Positions 14,544-21,970 of a stretch of 35,641 bases of DNA are shown here, piece by piece. Under the pieces are notes generated by a model, which ran no database searches, was not told the origin of the DNA, and saw nothing but the letters and a program-made list of their open reading frames with translations. Made by a program: the position numbers and the translations under genes. How positions within the stretch are numbered: the stretch's first letter is position 1; each line of letters opens with the position of its first letter. The DNA comes from Candidatus Heimdallarchaeota archaeon (lineage in GTDB: Archaea; Asgardarchaeota; Heimdallarchaeia; Heimdallarchaeales; Kariarchaeaceae). The stretch spans positions 1 to 35,641 of the forward strand of contig WAKA01000044.1 of NCBI GenBank assembly GCA_015523565.1. The letters run 5' to 3'.

Positions 14544-17520
14544 CAATACTATGTTTGCAAAGTGGGCAATACGGTCGCTTCGAAACCCATTCCAGCAAAT
14601 GATCTTCATGATACCAATATTGGCATCCTGGACACATAATGCCGATTTCAACTTCTTTCATACAAATCAGGCATTGGGTTATTGTTGTGGGAACCGACAA
14701 TTCCAATTGGAATGTTGAAAAGAACAACTTGCTTGGAATTGTCTCCTCAGCAATAAGCTCTTCCTTTTCAAACAACTCTTTTGGAAACTCAGGTGCTGTC
14801 ATCCCTAATTTTTCAAAAATCTGCCCTTGCCATTCCTTTACCTTGGCATAACCAATTTCTGTCAATTCATCTGCCCTTATTTTCTGTATCAATCCTCTTT
14901 TCATTGCATCCATGGCAATCCTGTCTACTAAATGTCTAGGGTGTTCCAAATCGGGATTTGTCACAAGTATGACCAATTTTTTCTTCGCTCGAGTCAAAGC
15001 TACATTTATCCTTTTCTCATCCGTAAGCAATGGCACTTGATGTGATGTCACTGTTGACAAGATAATGACTTCACGTTCTGATCCCTGATATCTGTCAATA
15101 GTGTCTATCTCCACTTCGGGATAGGGAAGAATGGTTCGGAGCAAGGCTACCTGCGCCCTGAATGGTGCAATGATACCGATGGCTTTTGGAGGAACATTGG
15201 TGTTCATCAAATCCATGAAACAATAGAATGTTGCGAGAACCTCTGCATTATTTGAAGGTGAAACTTCATTATGGGTTGGATTCTCTATAACTAAAACCTC
15301 ATAGGGTTTATTGCCAATGTACAATCCCTCAAACTGTGGCAATTGTTGCCTAGCAATCTCTGGACTGCCTGCTTCCAATTGACCATCATAAAACTCATTG
15401 TTCGGGAAGTAAAGTATCTCATCGTTCATTCGATATTGTTTTGTTAGTCTAATGAAACGTTCTGGAAACCTTTCGGCCAACCTTTCAAAAAGGGAGACAT
15501 GGAGCTCTTTTTCCCGTGCCTCCGGAGATGTGACTATCGGTTGCAACTGTGCATGGTCTCCCACAAGAATTGCCTTTTCTCCACGTAGGATCGGTCTAAG
15601 TGCATCTGGTTCCGTCATTTGTGCCGCTTCATCAAGGATGACGTAATCAAACAAGACCTGTTCATAAAGGTCATTTCCTATTGTGGTTGTTGTGGATAAC
15701 ACAACCAATGGCTCTTTTTTCTCCAACATTGACTTGAAAAGGTCTTCCTTATTAAAAGGCGAATGCACCTGCAACGATTCATGCATTGACCACTCATTTC
15801 CAAGTCTAAGAAAATCAATTCCTGCCTCCTGCAGTTTCTTCCCGATATTGTCAACCGCCATATTTGTATAGGCAGTGCAAAGTATTTTTCTTCCCTTAAA
15901 CAAAAACTGCCTGACCAATTCTACAATTACACTTGTCTTTCCTGTTCCTGCTGGTCCCTGTATCATGAAGAAATCAGGTGTCACCATTGACTGCATGATT
16001 GCTTTTTCCTGCACCTCATTATAGGGCATTTTGGGTTTACTGATTTTTTGAAGGGCTTCTGGAAGAGGTTCAAGCTTAAACTCTGAATCAGAAAATGATT
16101 TAATTATAATATCCAATAATGGATTTTTTATGAACATTGCATAAAAGACTGCTTTCCTTCCCCCTCTCAACCCATATGTAAAACGAGTGGGTACAATCCC
16201 CATGTTTTCTGGTAAGGGATTCACGGAGGAAACCGTTATCTTCTCACTGTCAAGGTTTACAATGGTCAATGAATAGAATAGTGTGGTTGTATCGTGTAGC
16301 TTGCTAAGATCGTAGCCAATGGCAAAATCCCCTTTTCTAAACCTTGGGGTGTTGGACACCTGCCGAAAAGTGGTAACTATTGAACTTCCATGTTCCTGTT
16401 CATCAATTTTTTCAGTGGTGATGACTGCAAACCCATCATCGACTAAACGTTTTCGGAACCGTTTATCTGTTGAACAAACTCGTGAATAGAGATATGACTC
16501 AGATAGACTGTCCCTTTCCTCAGCCATAAGCGCTTGCGTGAAATGGTCAAAATATTGCTGGTGTGGTTCCTTCCATTCTTCTTTTGTACAAATTGGTGCC
16601 TGAAGACAATTTTCACAATCACGCTGTGTTTTCATCCCTGCACAAAGTTGCCAGCATCCCTCCTTTACATAACAATATCTGCATGCCTTTGCATCATCTC
16701 CCCTAAGCACTTTGGGAAGTAACCGTCCTGATTGAACCAAATATGCATAATTCCTCCCAATGACTGTCCTATGTTTTTCCCAATGTGTGGGCAATGCAAA
16801 TCCCATCTCCCCATCATTGACATAAAGAACCATTCCCATATGTTTCCCATATTCCTCCATCATTTGCAAATAGATGTTCATTTGGATGTTATGATTGGGC
16901 CATGGTGTCCCCTGCGGTATTTTTGATGACTTGAGTTCTATTATCTGGTCATTGATGATCCCGTCAAATTTTCCATGCAAGCCTAGATTCCAGTTTTGGC
17001 AGTCCAATTCTGTCAATCCCTTGGTTCCTACTCCATCAATTGCCCCAGCATCCCTTTCAAGATATTTCTTTGCCTCGTTTTCATCTGTATCACTTGCCAA
17101 CAGATCCAATTTGGCGTCCTGAAGTGCTAAATCGATTGCATTGGTCACATCCATCCCTCGAGCCAATTTATAGGAAAAGACATCATGGAGGAGATTCCCT
17201 TGCAGCATTCTCTTAAGGACATTCAAATCTGTTACCTTTTCCGCCCCCATTGTCCTGACATAAACTTTTCGAGGACAGGATATTGCATCTATTACGCTTG
17301 TCACTGCCACAAGGTAATGGGGTTCAATGACCAATAGCCCTTCTTTAGAGATAACATTGTTCTCTGCCTCCACATAGAGCATGTCCAACTTATTTAAAAA
17401 CGGCAAGAATTGAACCCATGGGTCTTCTAGTTTAATTTTTATTTTGGATCCCGTTTCGTCAGCACATAGAATCTCTTTTCCATTTACTTCCAACAACACT
17501 ACTTGACCTTTCAATACCAA
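14530..17520 (-). CDS. Dna2-like Fe-S nuclease / SF1 helicase with C-terminal RING-like domain
   Basis: A 996-residue multidomain DNA-processing protein. Residues about 75-295 look like a Cas4/Dna2-type PD-(D/E)XK nuclease: C82 in ISCPRK, H112, D186, E195-x-K197 in IIELKSSK, Q213 in NIQMNIYLQM, and C280, C283 and C289, which could complete a [4Fe-4S] cluster. Residues about 495-865 are a Upf1/Dna2-type SF1 helicase: Walker A GPAGTGKTS (522-530), DEAAQ (630-634), GDHAQLQP (654-661), QYRMN (695-699), TIDRYQGSERE (807-817) and INVALTRAKKKL (838-849). Residues 950-988 carry zinc ligands in the order C-x2-C-x9-C-x2-C-x4-H-x2-H-x10-C-x2-C, a RING-variant pattern. The TTG at 17520 is supported by a TATA-like box 26 nt upstream; an upstream in-frame stop excludes a longer form. 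A RING end on this enzyme is unusual in archaea. Confidence 0.88.
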   Translation of the reverse strand: MVLKGQVVLLEVNGKEILCADETGSKIKIKLEDPWVQFLPFLNKLDMLYVEAENNVISKEGLLVIEPHYLVAVTSVIDAISCPRKVYVRTMGAEKVTDLNVLKRMLQGNLLHDVFSYKLARGMDVTNAIDLALQDAKLDLLASDTDENEAKKYLERDAGAIDGVGTKGLTELDCQNWNLGLHGKFDGIINDQIIELKSSKIPQGTPWPNHNIQMNIYLQMMEEYGKHMGMVLYVNDGEMGFALPTHWEKHRTVIGRNYAYLVQSGRLLPKVLRGDDAKACRYCYVKEGCWQLCAGMKTQRDCENCLQAPICTKEEWKEPHQQYFDHFTQALMAEERDSLSESYLYSRVCSTDKRFRKRLVDDGFAVITTEKIDEQEHGSSIVTTFRQVSNTPRFRKGDFAIGYDLSKLHDTTTLFYSLTIVNLDSEKITVSSVNPLPENMGIVPTRFTYGLRGGRKAVFYAMFIKNPLLDIIIKSFSDSEFKLEPLPEALQKISKPKMPYNEVQEKAIMQSMVTPDFFMIQGPAGTGKTSVIVELVRQFLFKGRKILCTAYTNMAVDNIGKKLQEAGIDFLRLGNEWSMHESLQVHSPFNKEDLFKSMLEKKEPLVVLSTTTTIGNDLYEQVLFDYVILDEAAQMTEPDALRPILRGEKAILVGDHAQLQPIVTSPEAREKELHVSLFERLAERFPERFIRLTKQYRMNDEILYFPNNEFYDGQLEAGSPEIARQQLPQFEGLYIGNKPYEVLVIENPTHNEVSPSNNAEVLATFYCFMDLMNTNVPPKAIGIIAPFRAQVALLRTILPYPEVEIDTIDRYQGSEREVIILSTVTSHQVPLLTDEKRINVALTRAKKKLVILVTNPDLEHPRHLVDRIAMDAMKRGLIQKIRADELTEIGYAKVKEWQGQIFEKLGMTAPEFPKELFEKEELIAEETIPSKLFFSTFQLELSVPTTITQCLICMKEVEIGIMCPGCQYWYHEDHLLEWVSKRPYCPLCKHSIVIET

Positions 17521-17542
17521 ATCAAGAAATTGTGACTATTTC

Positions 17543-17550
17543 AATATTAA
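17543..17550 (-). promoter_or_regulatory. TATA-like element of the nuclease-helicase gene
   Basis: On the minus strand CTTAATATTGAA is centred about 26 nt before the TTG start at 17520 and no ribosome site intervenes, which supports both the start and an own, leaderless transcript. It lies just beyond the stop codon of the upstream membrane protein gene. Confidence 0.4.
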
Positions 17551-17553
17551 GCT

Positions 17554-18201
17554 TCAGTTATCAATATTGAACTGACTTTCTCCACATTGTTCACAAAATT
17601 CATTTTCAGAAGGAACCTCTGAAAAACAGTTCCAACACTTTTTCGTGGGTGTCGCCCTCAATGTGCGATCTGCAATATTTTCCAGAACTGCCGTCGCGAG
17701 ATTGAATACGTCATTATCTAGCTTTTGTATTTCTTTAGCACTGTATTTTCCCCAAATGAACTTCCCTACAAAAAAGACAATGATGGATGTAAGAAACACC
17801 CAAAAAAGGATATTTGGCAGGTCTGTGGATACAATGAAATTCAAAAATGAAAGGAAAATGGTAATTATGATAGGAATCAAAAACCATAACAGGTAATAAA
17901 AAAGGAATGGCCTGCTTTGTCGGTTACTACTTTTTTTTCTTTTGTACTTGACAACAAGTCCCGTACTTTCTACAGGATAAATGACATGATCCGCTATCAC
18001 ATTGACAAACAAGGGGCGTGATGGCTTTCTCTCTAAAATGAGATACGTCTTGAACAACTTTCTTTTAACAAGCCATGAATGTTTATTTTCTGTAAATTCA
18101 TTCAGCTCTGTAGAAAATCCCCGGTTGTGAAATGCATCTTCTATTTCTGCCTTCAACTGTTCCTTTGGGAGATTATCCAGACGTATCGCCTTGTTTGGCA
18201 T
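17554..18201 (-). CDS. Two-helix membrane protein with C-terminal zinc ribbon, function unknown
   Basis: I do not recognise a named family. The 215 residues fall into three parts: a soluble N-terminal domain (1-92) of alternating strands and charged stretches ending in a basic cluster KYKRKKSSNR; two hydrophobic helices at about 99-124 and 130-151; and a helical segment leading to a zinc ribbon, C189-x2-C192-x10-C203-x2-C206. Both soluble parts probably lie on the cytoplasmic side, given the basic residues next to the first helix. It is 33 nt upstream of the nuclease-helicase on the same strand, so the two may be related in function, but a separate promoter for the helicase is possible. ATG at 18201. 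Confidence 0.72.
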   Translation of the reverse strand: MPNKAIRLDNLPKEQLKAEIEDAFHNRGFSTELNEFTENKHSWLVKRKLFKTYLILERKPSRPLFVNVIADHVIYPVESTGLVVKYKRKKSSNRQSRPFLFYYLLWFLIPIIITIFLSFLNFIVSTDLPNILFWVFLTSIIVFFVGKFIWGKYSAKEIQKLDNDVFNLATAVLENIADRTLRATPTKKCWNCFSEVPSENEFCEQCGESQFNIDN

Positions 18202-18272
18202 TAATTTTTGATATGATTTACTGTTAAATATTTTTTTAAACCATCTCCCAATATATCACAAAATTTCAACAA

Positions 18273-18812
18273 TCATTCCAATACCTCAACAATTTGATCA
18301 AGAAATATTTTCTCCTTTTTCAAGAGAAAAAAGTGTGGGAAGCCTCCATCGTCAGAAGAACCTATTTTGGCAAATGCAGTCCTTATTTGAGGACTTGATG
18401 CTAATTTTCTCGCCCAATTTTTTTCTTTTGGTTTCGATGATAGATCAAAAAAGATCATTTCCAACAGCATATGCTCAAGAATATAATCAATATGCCACCT
18501 TAGTGTTTTCCTTAAAGGTTTCCTATAAGGAGTCCCTCTTTCCCTAAAAAAATCAACTAATTCTTCAAAAACAGGGTGTTTTTCCCCATTTTTCTTGATT
18601 GCGTGTCTTAATAACCTGTTTGGCAAGCTTGTTGCACCAATTCCCATTGCAGAACCAACATAAAGATAAATTCCTTTTTCAAATTTTACTGCGTTTCCTC
18701 CATTATACCTACCGACAGTGAACTTTTTGTTTGTCTCATTCTTTATTACCAATAGATACGTCCCTTTTTTTTGTATTTCTTGTAAATGATCATCATACTT
18801 TGCCTTTATCAC
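18273..18812 (-). CDS. DUF123 GIY-YIG-like protein
   Basis: A 179-residue protein of the DUF123 family, compact GIY-YIG-like proteins thought to be nucleases. GIYLYVGSAMG (47-57) is the GIY...YVG core; NRLLRH (65-70) and WHIDYIL (106-112) are family blocks, and KIGSSDDGGFPHFF (149-162) corresponds to the family end G-x-S-D-C-x-C-x-x-H. The conserved cysteines there are replaced, and about 30 extra residues sit between LRH and WHIDYIL, so catalytic competence is uncertain. The GTG at 18812 is the only start that keeps the first strand; GGTGA lies about 6 nt upstream. It could share a transcript with the two genes after it (71-nt gap). Confidence 0.8.
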   Translation of the reverse strand: MIKAKYDDHLQEIQKKGTYLLVIKNETNKKFTVGRYNGGNAVKFEKGIYLYVGSAMGIGATSLPNRLLRHAIKKNGEKHPVFEELVDFFRERGTPYRKPLRKTLRWHIDYILEHMLLEMIFFDLSSKPKEKNWARKLASSPQIRTAFAKIGSSDDGGFPHFFLLKKEKIFLDQIVEVLE

Positions 18813-18860
18813 TAATCTTCACCAAAATCATTGTCTTATGTTGCCTAAAATTGATCAAAA

Positions 18861-18904
18861 AATAAAACTTTGACGAAGGCAATAATGAATAAAACTTTAT
18901 CGAA
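18861..18904. repeat. Direct repeat in the divergent promoter region
   Basis: AATAAAACTTTGACGAA (18861-18877) recurs as AATAAAACTTTATCGAA (18888-18904), 15 of 17 identical and 27 bases apart start to start (2.5 helical turns or so). It lies in the 158-nt gap between the divergent DUF123 gene and the longin-like/V4R operon and could be a regulator site. Low complexity (A-rich) makes chance possible. Confidence 0.35.
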
Positions 18905-18970
18905 AATTAAAAAAAATGTTTGTCTTCGTGGAAAAATAAAAAAGAAAGGATATTATTCTTTATTCTGATA

Positions 18971-20314
18971 ATGAAAGAACTGTACCTTATTGTGGTGGAT
19001 AAAAAAAGAAATGTGCCGGTTTACCTAAAATCTAGTGTTGAAAAACAAGATAAGGGTTATTTATTTTCCAGTTTAATGACAGTTGTAAATCAAGTGATGA
19101 GTGAGTTTGACAAGAATAAATCAAAACGGATTATCACAAACCGGCACATGATATACGCAAGGGAAATGGATGATTATATTATTTTTATAATGGGGCAAGG
19201 AACAAAAGAACGTTTTGCATTAAATACTTTGGAATACATTCGACTATTTTTGGAAGCATTTCCCAGTAATGGTGAAGAACTTCCTGAGGCTGTCATAGCA
19301 TTTTTAGACAGCATTTCTAACGATTTCTTCAAAATTTTCTCTCGGGATGAACTCGTCCCAAGCATCTACATTTTTTCTAAAAGTGAGGGTCTAAAAGAAG
19401 TTACATTCCAAGGAAACAAACTAGTGGATAGTTTTTTGACCAGCCATTTTTCAAAGATCCAAAAGCCATTTAATCATATCTTTTATGCACCCATTAATGA
19501 GGATATACGGTGTATAGGTGTTGTTATTTGGAAAGATGAAATTGCAGAGGTTATCGTTTTTGTCACAGATGAGTTTAATTTTATTGACTATTTGTCTTTC
19601 CGTCATAAATTTGTAATCCTTGGATTTGAGCACTTAGAGTCCTATGGTGAATATTGGAATGCAGACCCATCGGATGTAATGCTGTCAGAAAAAGTTTTAC
19701 ATGAGTTGTCCACAAAACTCGAAAAAAACTTGACTCCTGAACTATTGGACAAAGTGGAAATAACTGATTTGCCTTTGTTTATTGAAATGATGCAACCTGT
19801 TCTCCCGTCAATTTTTACATATCTCGTTGAAGGGAAGCCATTAGGGATTTTCGGAACAGAGGAGGTGGTAATTCAAACTGCTTACTTTTTATCTTCTGTG
19901 ACCCATATTTATGATGTTGGAAAAAAATTCAATATAGATTCCCCTTCACGCATCATGATACTCCTAACAGAGACAGACAGGGAAATCGCAAAAGAGATGG
20001 GATACCCCATCCTTGATATGACCAAAATAGATCTTTACCCTTCCATTAAGCCATTAAGGTTTTGGATTGAGAAAATAAAAGAATTATCGATCCATGATGC
20101 CCAACAAACAATGTATGACCTGACAACACTTTTTGATAGGCTTTGGTCATCCGTCGATAATATTTTATTAAAAATAAGGCAAGGTGCCGATCCATATGCT
20201 GTTTTAGAAACGGAAGAGTTTGACAATAAACTCATGAAAAAATTGGTGGGCTTAGCAAACCCATTAATTTATGATGATGGGAATCAAATTGACGAAAAGG
20301 TGATCAATTGGTAA
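18971..20314 (+). CDS. Conserved-looking unknown protein with possible N-terminal longin/roadblock-like domain
   Basis: Not recognised with certainty. The first 115 or so of 447 residues alternate as strand-strand-helix-strands-helix: MKELYLIVVDKKRNVPVYLKS, a long helix around LFSSLMTVVNQVMSEF, strands RHMIYAREM and YIIFIMGQG, then a helix LNTLEYIRLFLEAF. This order and the opening 'sensor' strands resemble longin or roadblock-like domains used to regulate small GTPases, so that is a hypothesis. The remainder is mixed alpha/beta with no catalytic motif I can see; KPLGIFGTEEVVIQTAYFL (near 280-300) may begin a second globular part. No membrane segment. The ATG at 18971 is preferred over a TTG at 18920, which would add a basic hydrophobic stretch. 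First of five overlapping or abutting genes. Confidence 0.68.
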   Translation: MKELYLIVVDKKRNVPVYLKSSVEKQDKGYLFSSLMTVVNQVMSEFDKNKSKRIITNRHMIYAREMDDYIIFIMGQGTKERFALNTLEYIRLFLEAFPSNGEELPEAVIAFLDSISNDFFKIFSRDELVPSIYIFSKSEGLKEVTFQGNKLVDSFLTSHFSKIQKPFNHIFYAPINEDIRCIGVVIWKDEIAEVIVFVTDEFNFIDYLSFRHKFVILGFEHLESYGEYWNADPSDVMLSEKVLHELSTKLEKNLTPELLDKVEITDLPLFIEMMQPVLPSIFTYLVEGKPLGIFGTEEVVIQTAYFLSSVTHIYDVGKKFNIDSPSRIMILLTETDREIAKEMGYPILDMTKIDLYPSIKPLRFWIEKIKELSIHDAQQTMYDLTTLFDRLWSSVDNILLKIRQGADPYAVLETEEFDNKLMKKLVGLANPLIYDDGNQIDEKVINW

Positions 20315-20589
20315 CCTTACAAAAAAACTCCTTGAAAGATTGCTTCGGATTTGCCAAATTTAGATATGAAGGTATTGGAGGCAATGATGTTTTTAAGACA
20401 ATTTTACAGGCATATGGCGGAAAATTAACTGTTTTTGGAGATGTACTCTATATTTTCAAGAATAAGGATTTACATATCACTGGTAGGATAGGAGGGCATT
20501 CGATCACTGTAACCTACAAATTCCCGAAAAAGAATCGAGAATTGATCGAGGATTTTGAGGGATTTCTTCATAGGTTTTTGGAGGAATAA
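20308..20589 (+). CDS. Small protein of unknown function in the V4R operon
   Basis: A 93-residue soluble protein that I do not recognise. It is rich in short strands (GKLTVFGDVLYIFKNKDLHI, then HSITVTYKF) followed by a charged C-terminal helix around ELIEDFEGFLHRFLEE, a small alpha/beta fold. The TTG start at 20308 is supported by AGGTGA at 20298-20303, inside the 3' end of the preceding gene, and the two genes overlap by 7 nt, so it is probably made with the longin-like protein. The protein ends 2 nt before the next ATG, with GGAGG at 20580-20584 serving that gene. Confidence 0.68.
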   Translation: MVTLQKNSLKDCFGFAKFRYEGIGGNDVFKTILQAYGGKLTVFGDVLYIFKNKDLHITGRIGGHSITVTYKFPKKNRELIEDFEGFLHRFLEE

Positions 20590-20591
20590 AA

Positions 20592-20837
20592 ATGGGAAAA
20601 GAATTGGAAAGTATCTATGAAACAATTGAGAAAAAATATGGTAAGATTGGACTTTACAGACTTGTTGTAAAGACCAAGATATCAAAAAACAGGGCTAAAG
20701 AAATAGAGGACGATCCTGAACTTATTTCATTGGTCAAGAAAAACATTGTGGAATTGGGTTTTGTGTATATAGAACCCCAAAGATCAAAGTCTCGTTTTGC
20801 TAGACTGGCAAGTTTCATAAGGAGGCGGAAAAGGTAA
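20592..20837 (+). CDS. Small basic-tailed protein of unknown function
   Basis: An 81-residue protein. Residues 1-60 are helical and contain a possible helix-turn-helix (KYGKIGLYRLVVKTKISKNR, then AKEIEDDPELISLVKKN). Residues 62-81 form a strongly basic tail (QRSKSRFARLASFIRRRKR) that could bind nucleic acid or an acidic membrane. No family is recognised. GGAGG at 20580-20584 is 7 nt before the ATG, and the stop overlaps the next ATG by 1 nt (TAATG). Its place between the longin-like and V4R genes suggests it belongs to the same process. Confidence 0.68.
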   Translation: MGKELESIYETIEKKYGKIGLYRLVVKTKISKNRAKEIEDDPELISLVKKNIVELGFVYIEPQRSKSRFARLASFIRRRKR

Positions 20838-21322
20838 TGGCAGAATTCAAATTAAATCTAGAAAAAGGTGAGCTACTTATTGGTGGCAAGAGATCTGTTT
20901 TCCATTGCAATCATTACAATACTTTTCTTCAAAAGACATTGATAGATGCAATGGGCGAAAAGATGACCGTTGTACAAATTTCGATTAGTGAAAAAATAAA
21001 CTTGGAGATGCTTGGAAAAGTCACTCAAGATGTAGACAATAAATTGGAAGAAATTGAGGAAATTTTCTCAAATTTAGGTTTGGGGATATTGGATCTGAGC
21101 AATATCGAACAAGGAAAGGCAATTGTTGATAATTCACATTATGCTTTAAACTGCTATTATAAATTCGGAGAACAAAAAGGGGGGTCTTGTCTGTTTGCCA
21201 ATGGATATATACAAGCCGCCTACCAAATATTGACTGGTGAACGGAAGGAATTTGTTGAGACACAGTGTGTTTCCATGAACCCTGAAAAATTTGAGAATTG
21301 CATTTTTGAGGTGAAAACATGA
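20837..21322 (+). CDS. V4R-domain protein 1
   Basis: A 161-residue protein whose C-terminal half matches the V4R (4-vinyl reductase) domain, a small-molecule or metal-binding fold seen in BchJ and in regulators of phenol or hydrocarbon breakdown. The pattern is SHYALNCYYKFGEQ, then C118 in GGSCLF, ANGYIQAAYQILTG, and the terminal block VETQCVSMNPEKFENCIFEV with C144 and C155. An N-terminal VFHCNHYNTFLQ (21-32) with Cys and two His may complete a metal site. There is no DNA-binding domain, so a signal would have to pass to a partner. It overlaps the next V4R gene by 4 nt (ATGA). Confidence 0.78.
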   Translation: MAEFKLNLEKGELLIGGKRSVFHCNHYNTFLQKTLIDAMGEKMTVVQISISEKINLEMLGKVTQDVDNKLEEIEEIFSNLGLGILDLSNIEQGKAIVDNSHYALNCYYKFGEQKGGSCLFANGYIQAAYQILTGERKEFVETQCVSMNPEKFENCIFEVKT

Positions 21323-21969
21323 TTGATATGAACTATGTAACCCAACAATTCAGCAAAGCAGAGATCAATAACGATGAGAATGGTCTAATTCCTGCCTTTG
21401 GTGTCTACCTTACAAAGATTTTTGGAGATTACTACGCAGAAATTTCCTTTGAGTTTGAAAAAATGTTTGCGGATGGCTTGGATGACCCTGAGGTGTTGGA
21501 GGCCGCGAGACAGCTATTGATTGAGGCAGGTCATGTCTGTGGTTTTAACACGTTTGGCGGCATCATGAAAAGCGAAGAATGGGGTGCTGTTGTTCTTCCT
21601 TTAATTCAAGAAAAAGAAGATTGGGTAAGGGGAATGGTTGCCATCATAAATGTACTCGGATGGGGCGTGTATTCCATTGCAGAAGTTTCAGAAGAAAAAC
21701 TGGTTCTTGAAATCAAGAATTCATATGAGGCAGATGCATATCTCAGGAGATATGGTGAAAATGCAGATCATCCCACCTGCTATCTTGCTTTGGGAGCCTC
21801 CATTGCCTTGATGAGTTTGGTTTATCATGCAGATATTTCCACAAAACCTGAATTGGATGATATTCTTTACGATCGCCTATTCAAAGAGGCAAGGAAATAT
21901 GCTGGCAAGGAAACTCATTGCATGGCAATGGGGCATGAAAATTGCAAGATTGAAATATTCAAACAATGA
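21319..21969 (+). CDS. V4R-domain protein 2
   Basis: A 216-residue protein with a full-length V4R-like domain: an N-terminal helical part with GHVCGFNTFGGI (71-82), the strand pair GWGVYSIAEV and LVLEIKNSYEADAY, C154 in HPTCYLALGA, and the classic terminal block GKETHCMAMGHENCKIEIF with C201 and C209. It differs from V4R protein 1 in length and arm but keeps the three-cysteine layout, so the two could form a heterodimer. GAGGTG at 21308-21313 is 5 nt before the ATG at 21319. It is the last gene of the operon and ends one base before the convergent asd stop codon. Confidence 0.8.
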   Translation: MIDMNYVTQQFSKAEINNDENGLIPAFGVYLTKIFGDYYAEISFEFEKMFADGLDDPEVLEAARQLLIEAGHVCGFNTFGGIMKSEEWGAVVLPLIQEKEDWVRGMVAIINVLGWGVYSIAEVSEEKLVLEIKNSYEADAYLRRYGENADHPTCYLALGASIALMSLVYHADISTKPELDDILYDRLFKEARKYAGKETHCMAMGHENCKIEIFKQ

Positions 21970-21970
21970 A

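Noticed and set aside
14530..17520. CRISPR-associated Cas4 or Cas3-type assignment for the nuclease-helicase
   Set aside because: The nuclease and helicase motifs fit Dna2/Upf1-like proteins and no cas gene or repeat is nearby.
18920..18970. TTG-start extension of the longin-like protein, which could look like a signal peptide
   Set aside because: The added residues are low-complexity (ILFFIL after a lysine-rich stretch) and the ATG at 18971 begins with the expected first strand.
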